This document shows positions 7,335 to 15,579 of a stretch of 64,000 bases of DNA, piece by piece (the first letter of the stretch is position 1; every line of letters begins with the position of its first letter). Source of the DNA: G025836975 sp040391135 (GTDB lineage: Bacteria > Pseudomonadota > Gammaproteobacteria > Burkholderiales > Burkholderiaceae_B); assembly GCA_040391135.1 (NCBI GenBank), contig JBEBYL010000008.1:1-64000 (forward strand), given 5' to 3'. Made by a program: the position numbers and the translations under genes. Below the pieces are notes generated by a model. That model made no database searches. It was not told the origin of the DNA and saw nothing but the letters and a program-made list of their open reading frames with translations.

Positions 7335-7376
7335 TTAATGTAGATCAAGGGTGGACGAGGCTCGATATGATATCTT
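7335..7376 (+). promoter_or_regulatory. FNR/Anr-type box and -10 for nrdJ
   Basis: TTAATGTAGATCAA (7335-7348) matches the TTGAT-N4-ATCAA consensus with one mismatch. TATCTT at 7371-7376 would place transcription start near 7383. The box is then centred at about -41.5, the classic class II activation position. An alternative -10, TATGAT, lies at 7366-7371. No B12-box or cobalamin riboswitch fold was seen. Confidence 0.6.
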
Positions 7377-7446
7377 GCTGAAGCAACATCGTTTTTCCGC
7401 GACTGACGCTCATCTGCGGCGCGTTGCGGGCATCAAGGAATTCATC

Positions 7447-10296
7447 ATGCAACACATGGAAAGCACGGCCATCGCCTTGGCCGAACCACAAGCCATCTCC
7501 ACCGAGGTTCTCCTGGAAAAATACGCCAAGGGAAACGAGGCCAGTATTACCGAGGTTCGCGCGCGGGTCGCTAGAGCGCTTGCACAGGTCGAAGAGCCCA
7601 AGCTGCGCAAAAAATACGCAGAGGAATTTTTATGGGCCATGCAGCATGGCTTCATTCCGGCAGGCCGGGTAAATAGCGCCGCCGGCACCGAATTGCAAAG
7701 CACATTGATCAATTGCTTTGTTCAACCCGTGGGCGACTCCATTACAGAGGATGTCGATGGCAAGCCGGGCATCTATACGGCGTTGGCGCAAGCCGCCGAA
7801 ACCATGCGGCGCGGGGGCGGGGTGGGGTATAACTTTTCCGCCATCCGCCCTCGGGGAGCGCGTGTCAAGGGAACGGGCAGCAGCGCTTCGGGGCCCATCT
7901 CGTACATGCGGGTGTTCGATCGTTCATGCGAAACCGTTGAATCGGCGGGTGCCCGGCGCGGCGCGCAGATGGCGGTCCTTAATGTCACCCATCCCGATGT
8001 TATGGAATTCATCACGGCCAAGCAGGAGCGCGGCCAGCTGAACAATTTCAATGTTTCCGTCGGCGTCACCGACGAGTTCATGAAAGCGGTCGAGGCCGAC
8101 GGACCGTTCGACCTGGCGCATGCCGCCGAGCCCACCGCCGAGCTGAAGGACAAGGGCGCCTACCGGCGCGAAGATGGCTTGTGGGTGTACCGGACAGTCC
8201 AGGCGCGCGAAGTCTGGGACCTGATCATGCAAAGTACTTACGCGGCGGCCGAACCGGGAGTGCTGTATCTGGACCGCATCAACGCCGAGAACAACCTGGG
8301 CTACTGCGAAGCCATCGAAGCCACCAACCCTTGCGGCGAACAGCCCTTGCCCGATTATGGCTGCTGCTGCCTGGGCAGCCTGAATTTGACCGCGTATGTC
8401 ACGTCACCCTTCTCCGACAAGGCAGGGTTCGATTTCACGAAAATGAAGAAGGCGGCCCGCTTGGCCGTGCGCATGCTGGACAATGTGCTGATTGCCACCA
8501 AGTGGCCTTTGGAAGAGCAGCAGCTTGAAGCCGACGCCAAGCGCCGCCTGGGCCTGGGCTTTACGGGCCTGGGCGATACGCTGATCATGATGGGCCTGCG
8601 CTACGATTCCGAGCAGGGCCGGCGGACGGCGGCCGATATGGCACGCGAAATGCGCGATGCGGCTTACGAGGCGTCGATTGAACTGGCCCGGGAGCGCGGC
8701 GCCTTCCCCTTGCTGGATGCCGAACAATATCTGCAAGGCGGTTTCGCCGCGCGCCTGCCCGACGCATTGAAAAAAGCCATTCGCGAGCATGGCATACGCA
8801 ACTCGCACTTGACCTCGATTGCTCCTACCGGAACGATATCGCTGGCTTTCGCCGACAATGCGTCCAATGGCATAGAACCGGCCTTTTCCTGGTACTACAC
8901 ACGCAGCAAGCGCATGTCCGATGGCAGCAAGAAAGACTATACGGTGGAAGACCACGCGTATCGCGTTTATCGCGCCATGGGCGGAGACACCGATAGCCTG
9001 CCGGCTGCCTTCGTGTCGGCGCTGGATATTTCGGCCATCGACCATATGCTGATGGTGGCGGCGGTGGCGCCTTACGTCGATGCGGCCATTTCAAAAACCG
9101 TGAATGTTCCGGCCGACTATCCTTACGACGATTTCAAGAATCTGTACCTGCAGGCGTGGCACAAGGGCCTGAAGGGCATCACCACATACCGTCCCAATGC
9201 CATACTGGGCGCTGTCCTCTCCGTGTCCGCGGACGCCCAGGCCAGCGCGCCCGCGCCCATCACGCTGTCCGAGCAGGATAAGCGCCTGGTGTTGACCGAG
9301 GTGGCCATGTCGCCGCCGCTGGCGTCCTTGCGCTGGCCGTCGCGTCCCGCACTGCCGGCCGGAGCGGCGGGCTGGATCAGTGAAACCATACACACTCCCC
9401 AGGGCGAATTTGCCGTGGCCGTGGCCGACCATGACAGGGTTCCGTTCGAAGTCTGGGTGCTGGGAGGACAGCCTCCCAGAGGACTGGATGCCATCGCGAA
9501 AACCTTGTCGACCGATATGCGGGCCAACGATCGCGGATGGCTGCGCAAGAAGCTGTCGGTGCTGGCCCATGCCTACGGAGATGGATTCCAGATGCCCATG
9601 CCGCCGGACGGCAAGCTGGTCCAGGTGCCCAGCGCGACGGCGGCGCTGGCCAGGCTGGTCGAGTGGCGCTACAACGACCTTGACGCGCTAAGCCCCAGGG
9701 AAGGCGATCCTTCGCCCGTGCTGAACGCCTTGTTTGCGCCGCATGAGCCCAAAACCGGCACGGATGGCACGCTGGCCTGGGTGGCCGATGTGCGCAATCC
9801 GTCCACCGATGATGATTTCGTCCTGATGCTCAAGGAGCTGCAGATGCCCGATGGCAGCCGCCGCCCCTACAGCATGTGGCTGACCGGTGCGCATCCGCGC
9901 GCGCTCGATGGCCTGTGCAAGCTGCTGAGCCTGGACATGCGTGTGGTGGATCCCGCCTGGATAGGCATGAAGCTGCGCAAACTGCTGAATTATGCCGAGC
10001 CGCGCGGCGATTTCCTGGCCCGGGTCCCCGGCAGCGAGAAGCAGGCCAACTATCCCTCCACCGTCGCCTATGTGGCGCAACTGGTCATACATCGATATGC
10101 CATGCTGGGCCTCTTGACCGAGGACGGCATGCCCATCAACGCCATGGGGGTGGTGGCCGACGAGCCGCGGCATAGGGCGGCAATGGTCCCGGCCATGGTG
10201 GGCAAGCGCTGCACTGAATGCGGCAACCATGCCGTCATCAAGAAGGACGGCTGCGAGTTCTGCACAGTGTGCGGGGCGATGGGGGCCTGCGGCTAA
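7447..10296 (+). CDS. nrdJ: Adenosylcobalamin-dependent (class II) ribonucleotide reductase
   Basis: A 949-residue cytosolic enzyme that reduces ribonucleotides using a B12-derived radical, with or without oxygen. The start MQHMESTAIALA is chosen because AAGGAATTCATC precedes it; an upstream in-frame extension to 7351 lacks a ribosome site. Family marks include INCFVQPVGDSI, the GGGVGYNFSAIRPRGA loop, the radical-site block EATNPCGEQPLP, GCCCLGSLNLT and SIAPTGTISL. After about residue 600 come two related TSCPD-like repeats (VWVLGGQPPRGLDAIAKTLS and MWLTGAHPRALDGLCKLLS). The C-terminal cysteine cluster CTECGN...CEFCTVCGAMGAC is probably a zinc and redox tail. An FNR-like site upstream suggests induction at low oxygen. 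Its stop overlaps the convergent antiporter's stop. Confidence 0.95.
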   Translation: MQHMESTAIALAEPQAISTEVLLEKYAKGNEASITEVRARVARALAQVEEPKLRKKYAEEFLWAMQHGFIPAGRVNSAAGTELQSTLINCFVQPVGDSITEDVDGKPGIYTALAQAAETMRRGGGVGYNFSAIRPRGARVKGTGSSASGPISYMRVFDRSCETVESAGARRGAQMAVLNVTHPDVMEFITAKQERGQLNNFNVSVGVTDEFMKAVEADGPFDLAHAAEPTAELKDKGAYRREDGLWVYRTVQAREVWDLIMQSTYAAAEPGVLYLDRINAENNLGYCEAIEATNPCGEQPLPDYGCCCLGSLNLTAYVTSPFSDKAGFDFTKMKKAARLAVRMLDNVLIATKWPLEEQQLEADAKRRLGLGFTGLGDTLIMMGLRYDSEQGRRTAADMAREMRDAAYEASIELARERGAFPLLDAEQYLQGGFAARLPDALKKAIREHGIRNSHLTSIAPTGTISLAFADNASNGIEPAFSWYYTRSKRMSDGSKKDYTVEDHAYRVYRAMGGDTDSLPAAFVSALDISAIDHMLMVAAVAPYVDAAISKTVNVPADYPYDDFKNLYLQAWHKGLKGITTYRPNAILGAVLSVSADAQASAPAPITLSEQDKRLVLTEVAMSPPLASLRWPSRPALPAGAAGWISETIHTPQGEFAVAVADHDRVPFEVWVLGGQPPRGLDAIAKTLSTDMRANDRGWLRKKLSVLAHAYGDGFQMPMPPDGKLVQVPSATAALARLVEWRYNDLDALSPREGDPSPVLNALFAPHEPKTGTDGTLAWVADVRNPSTDDDFVLMLKELQMPDGSRRPYSMWLTGAHPRALDGLCKLLSLDMRVVDPAWIGMKLRKLLNYAEPRGDFLARVPGSEKQANYPSTVAYVAQLVIHRYAMLGLLTEDGMPINAMGVVADEPRHRAAMVPAMVGKRCTECGNHAVIKKDGCEFCTVCGAMGACG

Positions 10297-12161
10297 GCCG
10301 GCTTGCCCTCCATGTTGTCTGAAGCCGGCGCCGCGGCGCCGGCATCCGGCTCGTTCAACATCGACTGGATGTCGGCGGCCAGCAGCTCGTTCATGCGATC
10401 GCTGGTTTCCTTGCTGGCAATCACGAAGCGCTCTTCATCGCTCCAGACTTCCGCCAATGCCTTGAACATTTTTTCGTCGTGATGGCGAAACAGCCGGGCG
10501 GCGCGCGTTGCTTGCGGTTTATGCATGCCCAGCGCCTCCAGCGCCTGGGCGCCCAAGGTAAGTCCGGCTTCGAATGTTTCTCTTTCCACCGCATGAGCGC
10601 CCTTGTCCAGAAGGCGGTAGGCATGCCGCCTGTCGTAGGCGCGGGCCAGTATCTTCAGGTTGGGAAAGTGGCGGGCGGCCAGTTCGACCAGTTTTTCCGC
10701 CTGGTCCCGGTCATCGATGGCGACAATCAGCAGCTTGGCCTCGGCGGCGCCCGAGGCGCGCAGCAGATCCAGCCGCGTGGCGTCGCCGTAATAAACCCGG
10801 CGCCCGAACCGGCGGACCAGCTCGACCTGTTCGGCGCTCGAGTCCAGTGTCGACGTCTTGAACCCATTGACGATCAACAGGCGCGCGGCGATCTGGCCGA
10901 AGCGCCCGAATCCGGCAACGACGACATCCGGACGTTCGTCAAAGGATTCGTTTCCAGGCTGCTCGGATGTTGAGGAAAGGCTTAGCGAACACCAGCGCTT
11001 GTAGGCTATCAGGGTTATGGGCGTCAGGGCCATGGAAAGCGCCACGGCGGCCACGGTCAGGGCCGAGAGGTCGGCGGCGATGAGGCCGGAAGCCACGGCG
11101 ATGCCCAGCAGCACGAACGCGAACTCGCCGCCCTGGGCCAAGGCGACCGCGGTGAGCGAGGCAGCTCGCCCCTGCATTCCGAACAGGCGGGTGACGACGT
11201 AGATGACCAGGGCCTTGATGACCATGAGGCCGGCCACGAACAGCGCCAGCCGCATGGGCTGGTCCCAGACCAGTTGCAAGTTGATGCTGGCGCCCACGGA
11301 AATGAAGAACAGTCCCAGCAGCAGGCCCCGGAATGGTTCTATATCACCTTCGAGTTCGCGCCGGAACTCGCTGTCGGCCAGCACCACGCCCGCCAGGAAG
11401 GCGCCCAGCGCCGGCGACAAGCCTACCGCTTCCATCAGCAGGGCGACGGCAATGACCAGAAGCAGCGCCGAGGCGGTGAATATTTCACGCGATCGGGTCT
11501 GCGCGATGAAACGAAAGGCGGGGCGGGTAAGATAGCGGCCCGCGCCGATGATCAACAGAACCGCCGCAAGAACCGCAAGCGCCTGGATCCAGGCGGGATA
11601 GGCGTCGAGCAAGCCATGGCCCGGCATGTCCTGGCCTATGCTTCCCATGGCCAATAAGGGCAGGGCGGCAAACATGGGGATCGTGGCGACGTCTTGAAAT
11701 AAAAGAATGCCGAAGGCTGCGGTGCCCGCGGACGTGTGCTGCAGCCCTTTCTCCTGAAACGTCTGCAGTACGATTGCCGTGGACGAAAGCGATAGGCAAA
11801 GGCCCAGCGCCAGTGCCGGCCGCCAGTCCAGCCCGGTCGCCATGCCTGCCGCCGCGAGCGCTGCGCTGGTAGCGATTACCTGCGCGCCGCCCAGGCCGAA
11901 AAACGCGCCGCGCATATTCCAGAGCACGGCCGGGCGTACTTCAAGGCCGATCAGAAACAGCATGATGACCACACCGAATTCCGCGAAATGCATGATATCG
12001 GTTTGGTCGCCCACAAGATGAAGGACAAAAGGCCCGATCAGCAGGCCGGCGATAAGGTAGGCCAGTACCGATCCCAGTCCTAATCGTTGAGCGATCGGAA
12101 CCGAGATCACGCCGGCCGTCAGGTAGACGAAGGCCAGCCACAACAAGCTTGTGCTTTCCAT
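10293..12161 (-). CDS. KefB/KefC-type monovalent cation:proton antiporter (CPA2)
   Basis: A 622-residue inner-membrane protein. Residues about 1-380 form the CPA2 exchanger domain with some 12 helices, including FGVVIMLFLIGLEVRP and LCLSLSSTAIVLQTFQEKG, and the family acidic-site motif ILLFQDVATIP. A RCK/TrkA-N domain follows (about 405-525) with nucleotide fold VVVAGFGRFGQIAARLL and the acidic strand end STLDSS. The C-terminus is cytoplasmic and charged. It probably exchanges K+ or Na+ for H+ under nucleotide or glutathione-adduct control, as in KefC. Its stop codon shares bases with the convergent nrdJ stop. It lies 39 bases behind three unknown genes on the same strand and may be last in that transcript. 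Confidence 0.9.
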   Translation of the reverse strand: MESTSLLWLAFVYLTAGVISVPIAQRLGLGSVLAYLIAGLLIGPFVLHLVGDQTDIMHFAEFGVVIMLFLIGLEVRPAVLWNMRGAFFGLGGAQVIATSAALAAAGMATGLDWRPALALGLCLSLSSTAIVLQTFQEKGLQHTSAGTAAFGILLFQDVATIPMFAALPLLAMGSIGQDMPGHGLLDAYPAWIQALAVLAAVLLIIGAGRYLTRPAFRFIAQTRSREIFTASALLLVIAVALLMEAVGLSPALGAFLAGVVLADSEFRRELEGDIEPFRGLLLGLFFISVGASINLQLVWDQPMRLALFVAGLMVIKALVIYVVTRLFGMQGRAASLTAVALAQGGEFAFVLLGIAVASGLIAADLSALTVAAVALSMALTPITLIAYKRWCSLSLSSTSEQPGNESFDERPDVVVAGFGRFGQIAARLLIVNGFKTSTLDSSAEQVELVRRFGRRVYYGDATRLDLLRASGAAEAKLLIVAIDDRDQAEKLVELAARHFPNLKILARAYDRRHAYRLLDKGAHAVERETFEAGLTLGAQALEALGMHKPQATRAARLFRHHDEKMFKALAEVWSDEERFVIASKETSDRMNELLAADIQSMLNEPDAGAAAPASDNMEGKPA

Positions 12162-12200
12162 ATTGGCGATTCCGTGGCGGGCGCAGCGCCGTGGTTCCGG

Positions 12201-12542
12201 TCAGTGCCGGGTGGTCTGGTTTGTCTGGTTCAGCAGCCTGACCAGCTGGGTTTTTAGCCCGGTGGAAAAAATGGGTACGAACTGTTGCTTGTCCTGACCA
12301 TCGACAATGCATTTGATCTCGATGAACTGATGGGTGAATGCATCGGTTTTACGAGCGTTTTTTTCGTACGCTTGCAAAAGCTTGTTTGCAGCGGCCTGCG
12401 CCCGAAAGAGCCGCGCTTCCAGTTGTTCATCGGCTTGTGCTGAATAGTGGTCGACCAGATGTTCGATGTCGTCCAGAAACAGGCTGAGCGCAAAGTCTCC
12501 GCGGCAGTCGGCGCGTTCGTAGCCCCAAGGGCGTGTTGTCAT
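12201..12542 (-). CDS. Hypothetical protein, 113 aa, paralogue of the preceding gene
   Basis: Not recognised. The product starts MTTRPWGYERADCRGDFALS and is a soluble, mostly helical protein. It aligns by eye with its upstream neighbour at 12588-12950. Both have WG(Y/F) then a Cys-X-Gly stretch, an Asp/Leu-rich helix, repeated Ala-rich helical residues ending LL-X-(A/Q)-Y, and a short beta hairpin. An ATG fourteen codons upstream (12584) is possible but has no better ribosome site. It sits in a chain with the paralogue and an exported protein, and the antiporter follows. Confidence 0.6.
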   Translation of the reverse strand: MTTRPWGYERADCRGDFALSLFLDDIEHLVDHYSAQADEQLEARLFRAQAAANKLLQAYEKNARKTDAFTHQFIEIKCIVDGQDKQQFVPIFSTGLKTQLVRLLNQTNQTTRH

Positions 12543-12587
12543 GTCAGCCTCGAAGAATAACGGCGTGCGGGGAGAGCCCCGCAAAGC

Positions 12588-12950
12588 CTAGTTGATGGTG
12601 CGGGACGCTTTTTCTTGAGCCTGCATTTCAAGGATGAGTTCTTCCAGGCGCGGAGAAGTCTGCAACGCAAGCACCGGGGTATCGGGGCTGCTATCGTCGC
12701 GCTCCAGCCTGAGTTTGATGCTTTGCCCTTCAAAGGCGCCGGGATTGGCCTGTATCTGTACGTACTGATTCAGTAATCGGTCGACCGCCTTCTGTGCTTC
12801 ATGCAGCTGTATCGCAAGCGAGGATTCGGCATGCAGCTTGAATTGCTGCTCTATCGTCTTGGCCAAATCCCAGCTGAAAAACAACAGTGCGTTATGGCCG
12901 TGGCATTCGGGGTGCAGGAAACCCCAAGATTCATTGCTGGGTGTAATCAA
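12588..12950 (-). CDS. Hypothetical protein, 120 aa, tandem paralogue (TTG start)
   Basis: Not recognised. It begins at TTG 12950 because no in-frame ATG or GTG is available before the conserved ESWGFLHPECHGHNALLFF region. Its ribosome site is weak (GAAGACAG). The helical middle (LHEAQKAVDRLLNQYVQIQ) and the following strand pair match the next gene downstream, indicating an old tandem duplication. It is soluble, without a signal peptide. The gap to the upstream exported protein is 15 bases and to the downstream gene about 45, so a shared transcript is likely. Confidence 0.6.
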   Translation of the reverse strand: MITPSNESWGFLHPECHGHNALLFFSWDLAKTIEQQFKLHAESSLAIQLHEAQKAVDRLLNQYVQIQANPGAFEGQSIKLRLERDDSSPDTPVLALQTSPRLEELILEMQAQEKASRTIN

Positions 12951-12965
12951 ATTTCTGTCTTCGGA

Positions 12966-13457
12966 TTAAGGTGTGGTGCGTTGTTTGAGCGTTTTGCCGT
13001 CGTAGGTGTATACGTCAATTTTATCCGGCTTTTGCGTATTTGGCGTTTGCAGGGTCAACACGCGCCCCTTGGCCGATACCTTGATCTGATCAGTGCAGGA
13101 TCCGAACTCCGGCGAAACCGTGTATCCGGACTTTTGCAGTATCACCCATCGATAGACGATGGGGCACTGATTGTTGCCATTGTTGATGGACACCAGCGCG
13201 ATTTGCGCCTTGGGCATGTTGAAGGCATAGGTGATGTTCAGAATGCCGCGTATGGCCGGGTATACATCGACGTCGTCGATGCGCAATTGCGACTCGTAAA
13301 CGTATTCGCTGGTGGCGACACTCAGGGTGCCGTAAGGCGTCGAAAGATGCAGGCGCGAGGGACTGACGGGCCAGGAGGCAGGCGAGGTGGCCGATGCCAG
13401 CAGGCTTGTGGCCATCAGCAGCGCGCCAGCCGCCCAGCGAGCAGGAAAAGCAGCCAT
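12966..13457 (-). CDS. Exported hypothetical protein, 163 aa
   Basis: The ATG at 13457 is preferred over one at 13475 because AGGACCTCCATC precedes it. A signal peptide is evident (MAAFPARWAAGALLMATSLLA, cleavage near ASA or SPA). The mature protein is about 135 residues and looks beta-rich (YGTLSVATSEYVYESQL, IALVSINNGNNQCPIVYRWV). It has two cysteines, in NNQCPI and GSCTDQ, that could form one disulfide in the periplasm. I do not recognise the family. It heads the group with the two tandem paralogues. Confidence 0.6.
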   Translation of the reverse strand: MAAFPARWAAGALLMATSLLASATSPASWPVSPSRLHLSTPYGTLSVATSEYVYESQLRIDDVDVYPAIRGILNITYAFNMPKAQIALVSINNGNNQCPIVYRWVILQKSGYTVSPEFGSCTDQIKVSAKGRVLTLQTPNTQKPDKIDVYTYDGKTLKQRTTP

Positions 13458-13613
13458 GATGGAGGTCCTGTTCATAAGACGACGATGAAAGATAGAGGCA
13501 CTCGTTACAAATCATGCACGAAGTGCGTACATTGTAAGGACTATTACATTTCATTTTTGCGTGTCGTGCAAGTGGACCCCGCATTGGCGAGGGTGGCCGT
13601 CTTTTTGGACCTT

Positions 13614-13811
13614 CTAGCCTGTGGTGGCCATCAGGTAAAGCAGGGCGATCGACATCAGTGCGAAATAAACGGCGACACCCGTAAGCAGGCTTCTGGATAA
13701 CAGCTTGATACGTTCGCCGAACGATGCGCGCGCCTGGGGATTACGGTGGTTTCCCCAGAACCATGTGCCGGCCATGGCCAGCAGGCTGAGCAGAATGAGC
13801 CAGATTTTCAT
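13614..13811 (-). CDS. Small membrane protein, 65 aa
   Basis: Two hydrophobic helices, about residues 2-19 (KIWLILLSLLAMAGTWFW) and 44-63 (LTGVAVYFALMSIALLYL), flank a basic, hydrophilic middle (NHRNPQARASFGERIKLLSR). This is a hairpin with a charged loop and no motif I can name. Only a weak AAGGCG-like ribosome site is seen upstream. It is divergent from the transporter operon at 14180 and 156 bases upstream of the exported protein on the same strand. Confidence 0.55.
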   Translation of the reverse strand: MKIWLILLSLLAMAGTWFWGNHRNPQARASFGERIKLLSRSLLTGVAVYFALMSIALLYLMATTG

Positions 13812-14179
13812 GTGATTTCGCGCTTTCGCCTTAACTGTTATGTAAGTTTTACGTAAGTTTCAAATTGTATTTCTAATACTGAGCGCGAAAGGTATTTATT
13901 CCTGGCGCCGGAATTCTAATTATTCAAGCCGCCAGCCCACGGTTGTCGGCAAGAGACAAAGCCATACCGTTTTTCATTGCAGCAGTACAAAGCCTTTTGA
14001 TTCTATCGGAAGAGTGTCTGTTTATGCCATCGCATAAATATATCGTCTAGGGATATCGTTGGACGATAGATTTTGGGGGAATCACGAAGTCGCGTAGTCG
14101 TTATGACGCTTCCAAGCCGACGCAGACCGGTACGAGGCATATCAAGCAGTTTTTTTGCATTTCACAAAGGAGATTCAGG
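13812..14179. other. 368-base intergenic region upstream of the first HAAT operon
   Basis: No gene is seen. It contains a direct repeat of GTAAGTTT (near 13841-13860) and an inverted repeat TATCGTC (14041-14047)-N14-GACGATA (14062-14068) enclosing GGATATC. The latter is a candidate operator for the downstream uptake operon. The final bases hold its ribosome site AAAGGAGATTCAGG. Confidence 0.4.
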
Positions 14180-15532
14180 ATGGATGACAACAAATCAGGC
14201 AAGAGTGGCGCAACAGGTATTGACCGCCGGTCCATGCTCAAGATGGGCGTCGCTGGCGCGGCGGGAAGCATGCTGCTTCCCGGAGCGGCAATGGCGGCCG
14301 AGGAAAAGAAACCGATCGGCAATTATCCGAAAGGCGTCGAGGGCGATTCGGTCTTTATCGGCCTGACGCTCGATATCACCGGCCCGTATTCGGCACAAGG
14401 CGCCGATCAGCAGAAAGGATACGAACTGGCGGTCGAGCAGTTGAATGCGGGCGCAGCCGAAATGAAGAAGATTTCGCCGCTGACCAAGAAAGGCGTGCTG
14501 GGCAAAACGGTGAAGTTCGGCGTGGCCGATGCGGAAACCAAGCCTAATACCGCCGTTCAGGCAGCCAGCCGCTTCATTCACGACAACAAGGCAATGATGA
14601 TTTCGGGCAGCACCAGCAGTGCTGTGGCGATTGCATTGCAAAAAGTCTGCGACCGTGAACGCACCATCTATCTGCCCGCCATCAGCGGTTCCAACGAAAC
14701 CACCGGCGTTGATTGCCAGCGCTATGGGTTCCGCCTTTGCTACTTTGCCTATCCGGCTTGCAAGGCCATTGCTCCGGTGCTGGCCAAGGCGCTGGGCAAG
14801 GATCGCAAGGCCATCTATCTGGTGCCCGACTACACCTACGGTCACACCACCTACGATTCGATGGTCGAGTTCACCGAGAAGGAAGGCTGGAAGACCGTGG
14901 GCGAGCAGGTTCACCCCCTGGGCGCCAAGGACTACAGCTCCTTCCTGATCAACATCGCCAACAGCGGCGCCGACACATTGGTCGTCATCGCTTACGGCGC
15001 CGACGCCGCGAACTCCATCAAGCAAGCCAAGCAGTTCGGGCTGCTTGAAAAAATGAAGATCGTGGTGCCCTACATGTCGGCCTTCCTGGAGAAGGAAATC
15101 GGCGCCGAGATCATGGAAGGCGTGCACGGCGCCACCGGCTTCTGGTGGACTCTGGAGGACAAGTATCCGATCGCCAAGGATTTCGTCGCGGCCTTCGAAA
15201 AGAAATTCAAGGCCAAGCCGCGTGATTCGGCGTATATCGCCTATCTGCAAACCGCCTTGTGGGCCGATGCGTGCGAACGTGCCGGCTCCTTCTACCCGCC
15301 CGATGTCATCAAGGCTTATGAGGCCGGCGAAGTCCGCCAAGGTCCCGTGGGCGACGTTACGTTCCGAGCGGGCGACCACCAGGGCGTTATCAACTTCCCC
15401 ATCGTGCGGGGCAAGAAGCCTTCCGACATGAAGAACCCCGACGATTATTTCGACATTGTCGAAGTGGTCGATGGCAAGTCCGCATTGCCTGAACTGGGCG
15501 TACTCGGCTGCAAGCTGGGAGCCTACGTCTAA
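14180..15532 (+). CDS. HAAT-family ABC transporter substrate-binding protein, Tat-type signal
   Basis: A 450-residue periplasmic binding protein of the branched-chain amino acid/amide (Peripla_BP_6) class. The N-terminus is long and carries a twin-arginine-like motif, DRRSMLKMG (about 15-23), then a hydrophobic stretch ending PGAAMAAE, so export by Tat is likely. Mature-domain marks are FIGLTLDITGPYSAQGADQQKGYELAVEQLN, the SGSTSSAVAIALQ hinge-side block and YLVPDYTYGHTTYDSM. It heads an operon with LivH, LivM-LivG and LivF components. The ligand is not readable; similar proteins bind amino acids, amides or aromatic acids. Confidence 0.9.
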   Translation: MDDNKSGKSGATGIDRRSMLKMGVAGAAGSMLLPGAAMAAEEKKPIGNYPKGVEGDSVFIGLTLDITGPYSAQGADQQKGYELAVEQLNAGAAEMKKISPLTKKGVLGKTVKFGVADAETKPNTAVQAASRFIHDNKAMMISGSTSSAVAIALQKVCDRERTIYLPAISGSNETTGVDCQRYGFRLCYFAYPACKAIAPVLAKALGKDRKAIYLVPDYTYGHTTYDSMVEFTEKEGWKTVGEQVHPLGAKDYSSFLINIANSGADTLVVIAYGADAANSIKQAKQFGLLEKMKIVVPYMSAFLEKEIGAEIMEGVHGATGFWWTLEDKYPIAKDFVAAFEKKFKAKPRDSAYIAYLQTALWADACERAGSFYPPDVIKAYEAGEVRQGPVGDVTFRAGDHQGVINFPIVRGKKPSDMKNPDDYFDIVEVVDGKSALPELGVLGCKLGAYV

Positions 15533-15579
15533 GTTCATCGAACGTGTTGACGGGCATATAACTGAAAGGAGGAGCTTGA

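Noticed and set aside
7112..7446. Cobalamin riboswitch upstream of nrdJ
   Set aside because: B12-dependent reductases are sometimes controlled by one, but no B12-box-like core or expected junction was found; an FNR-type promoter explains the region better.
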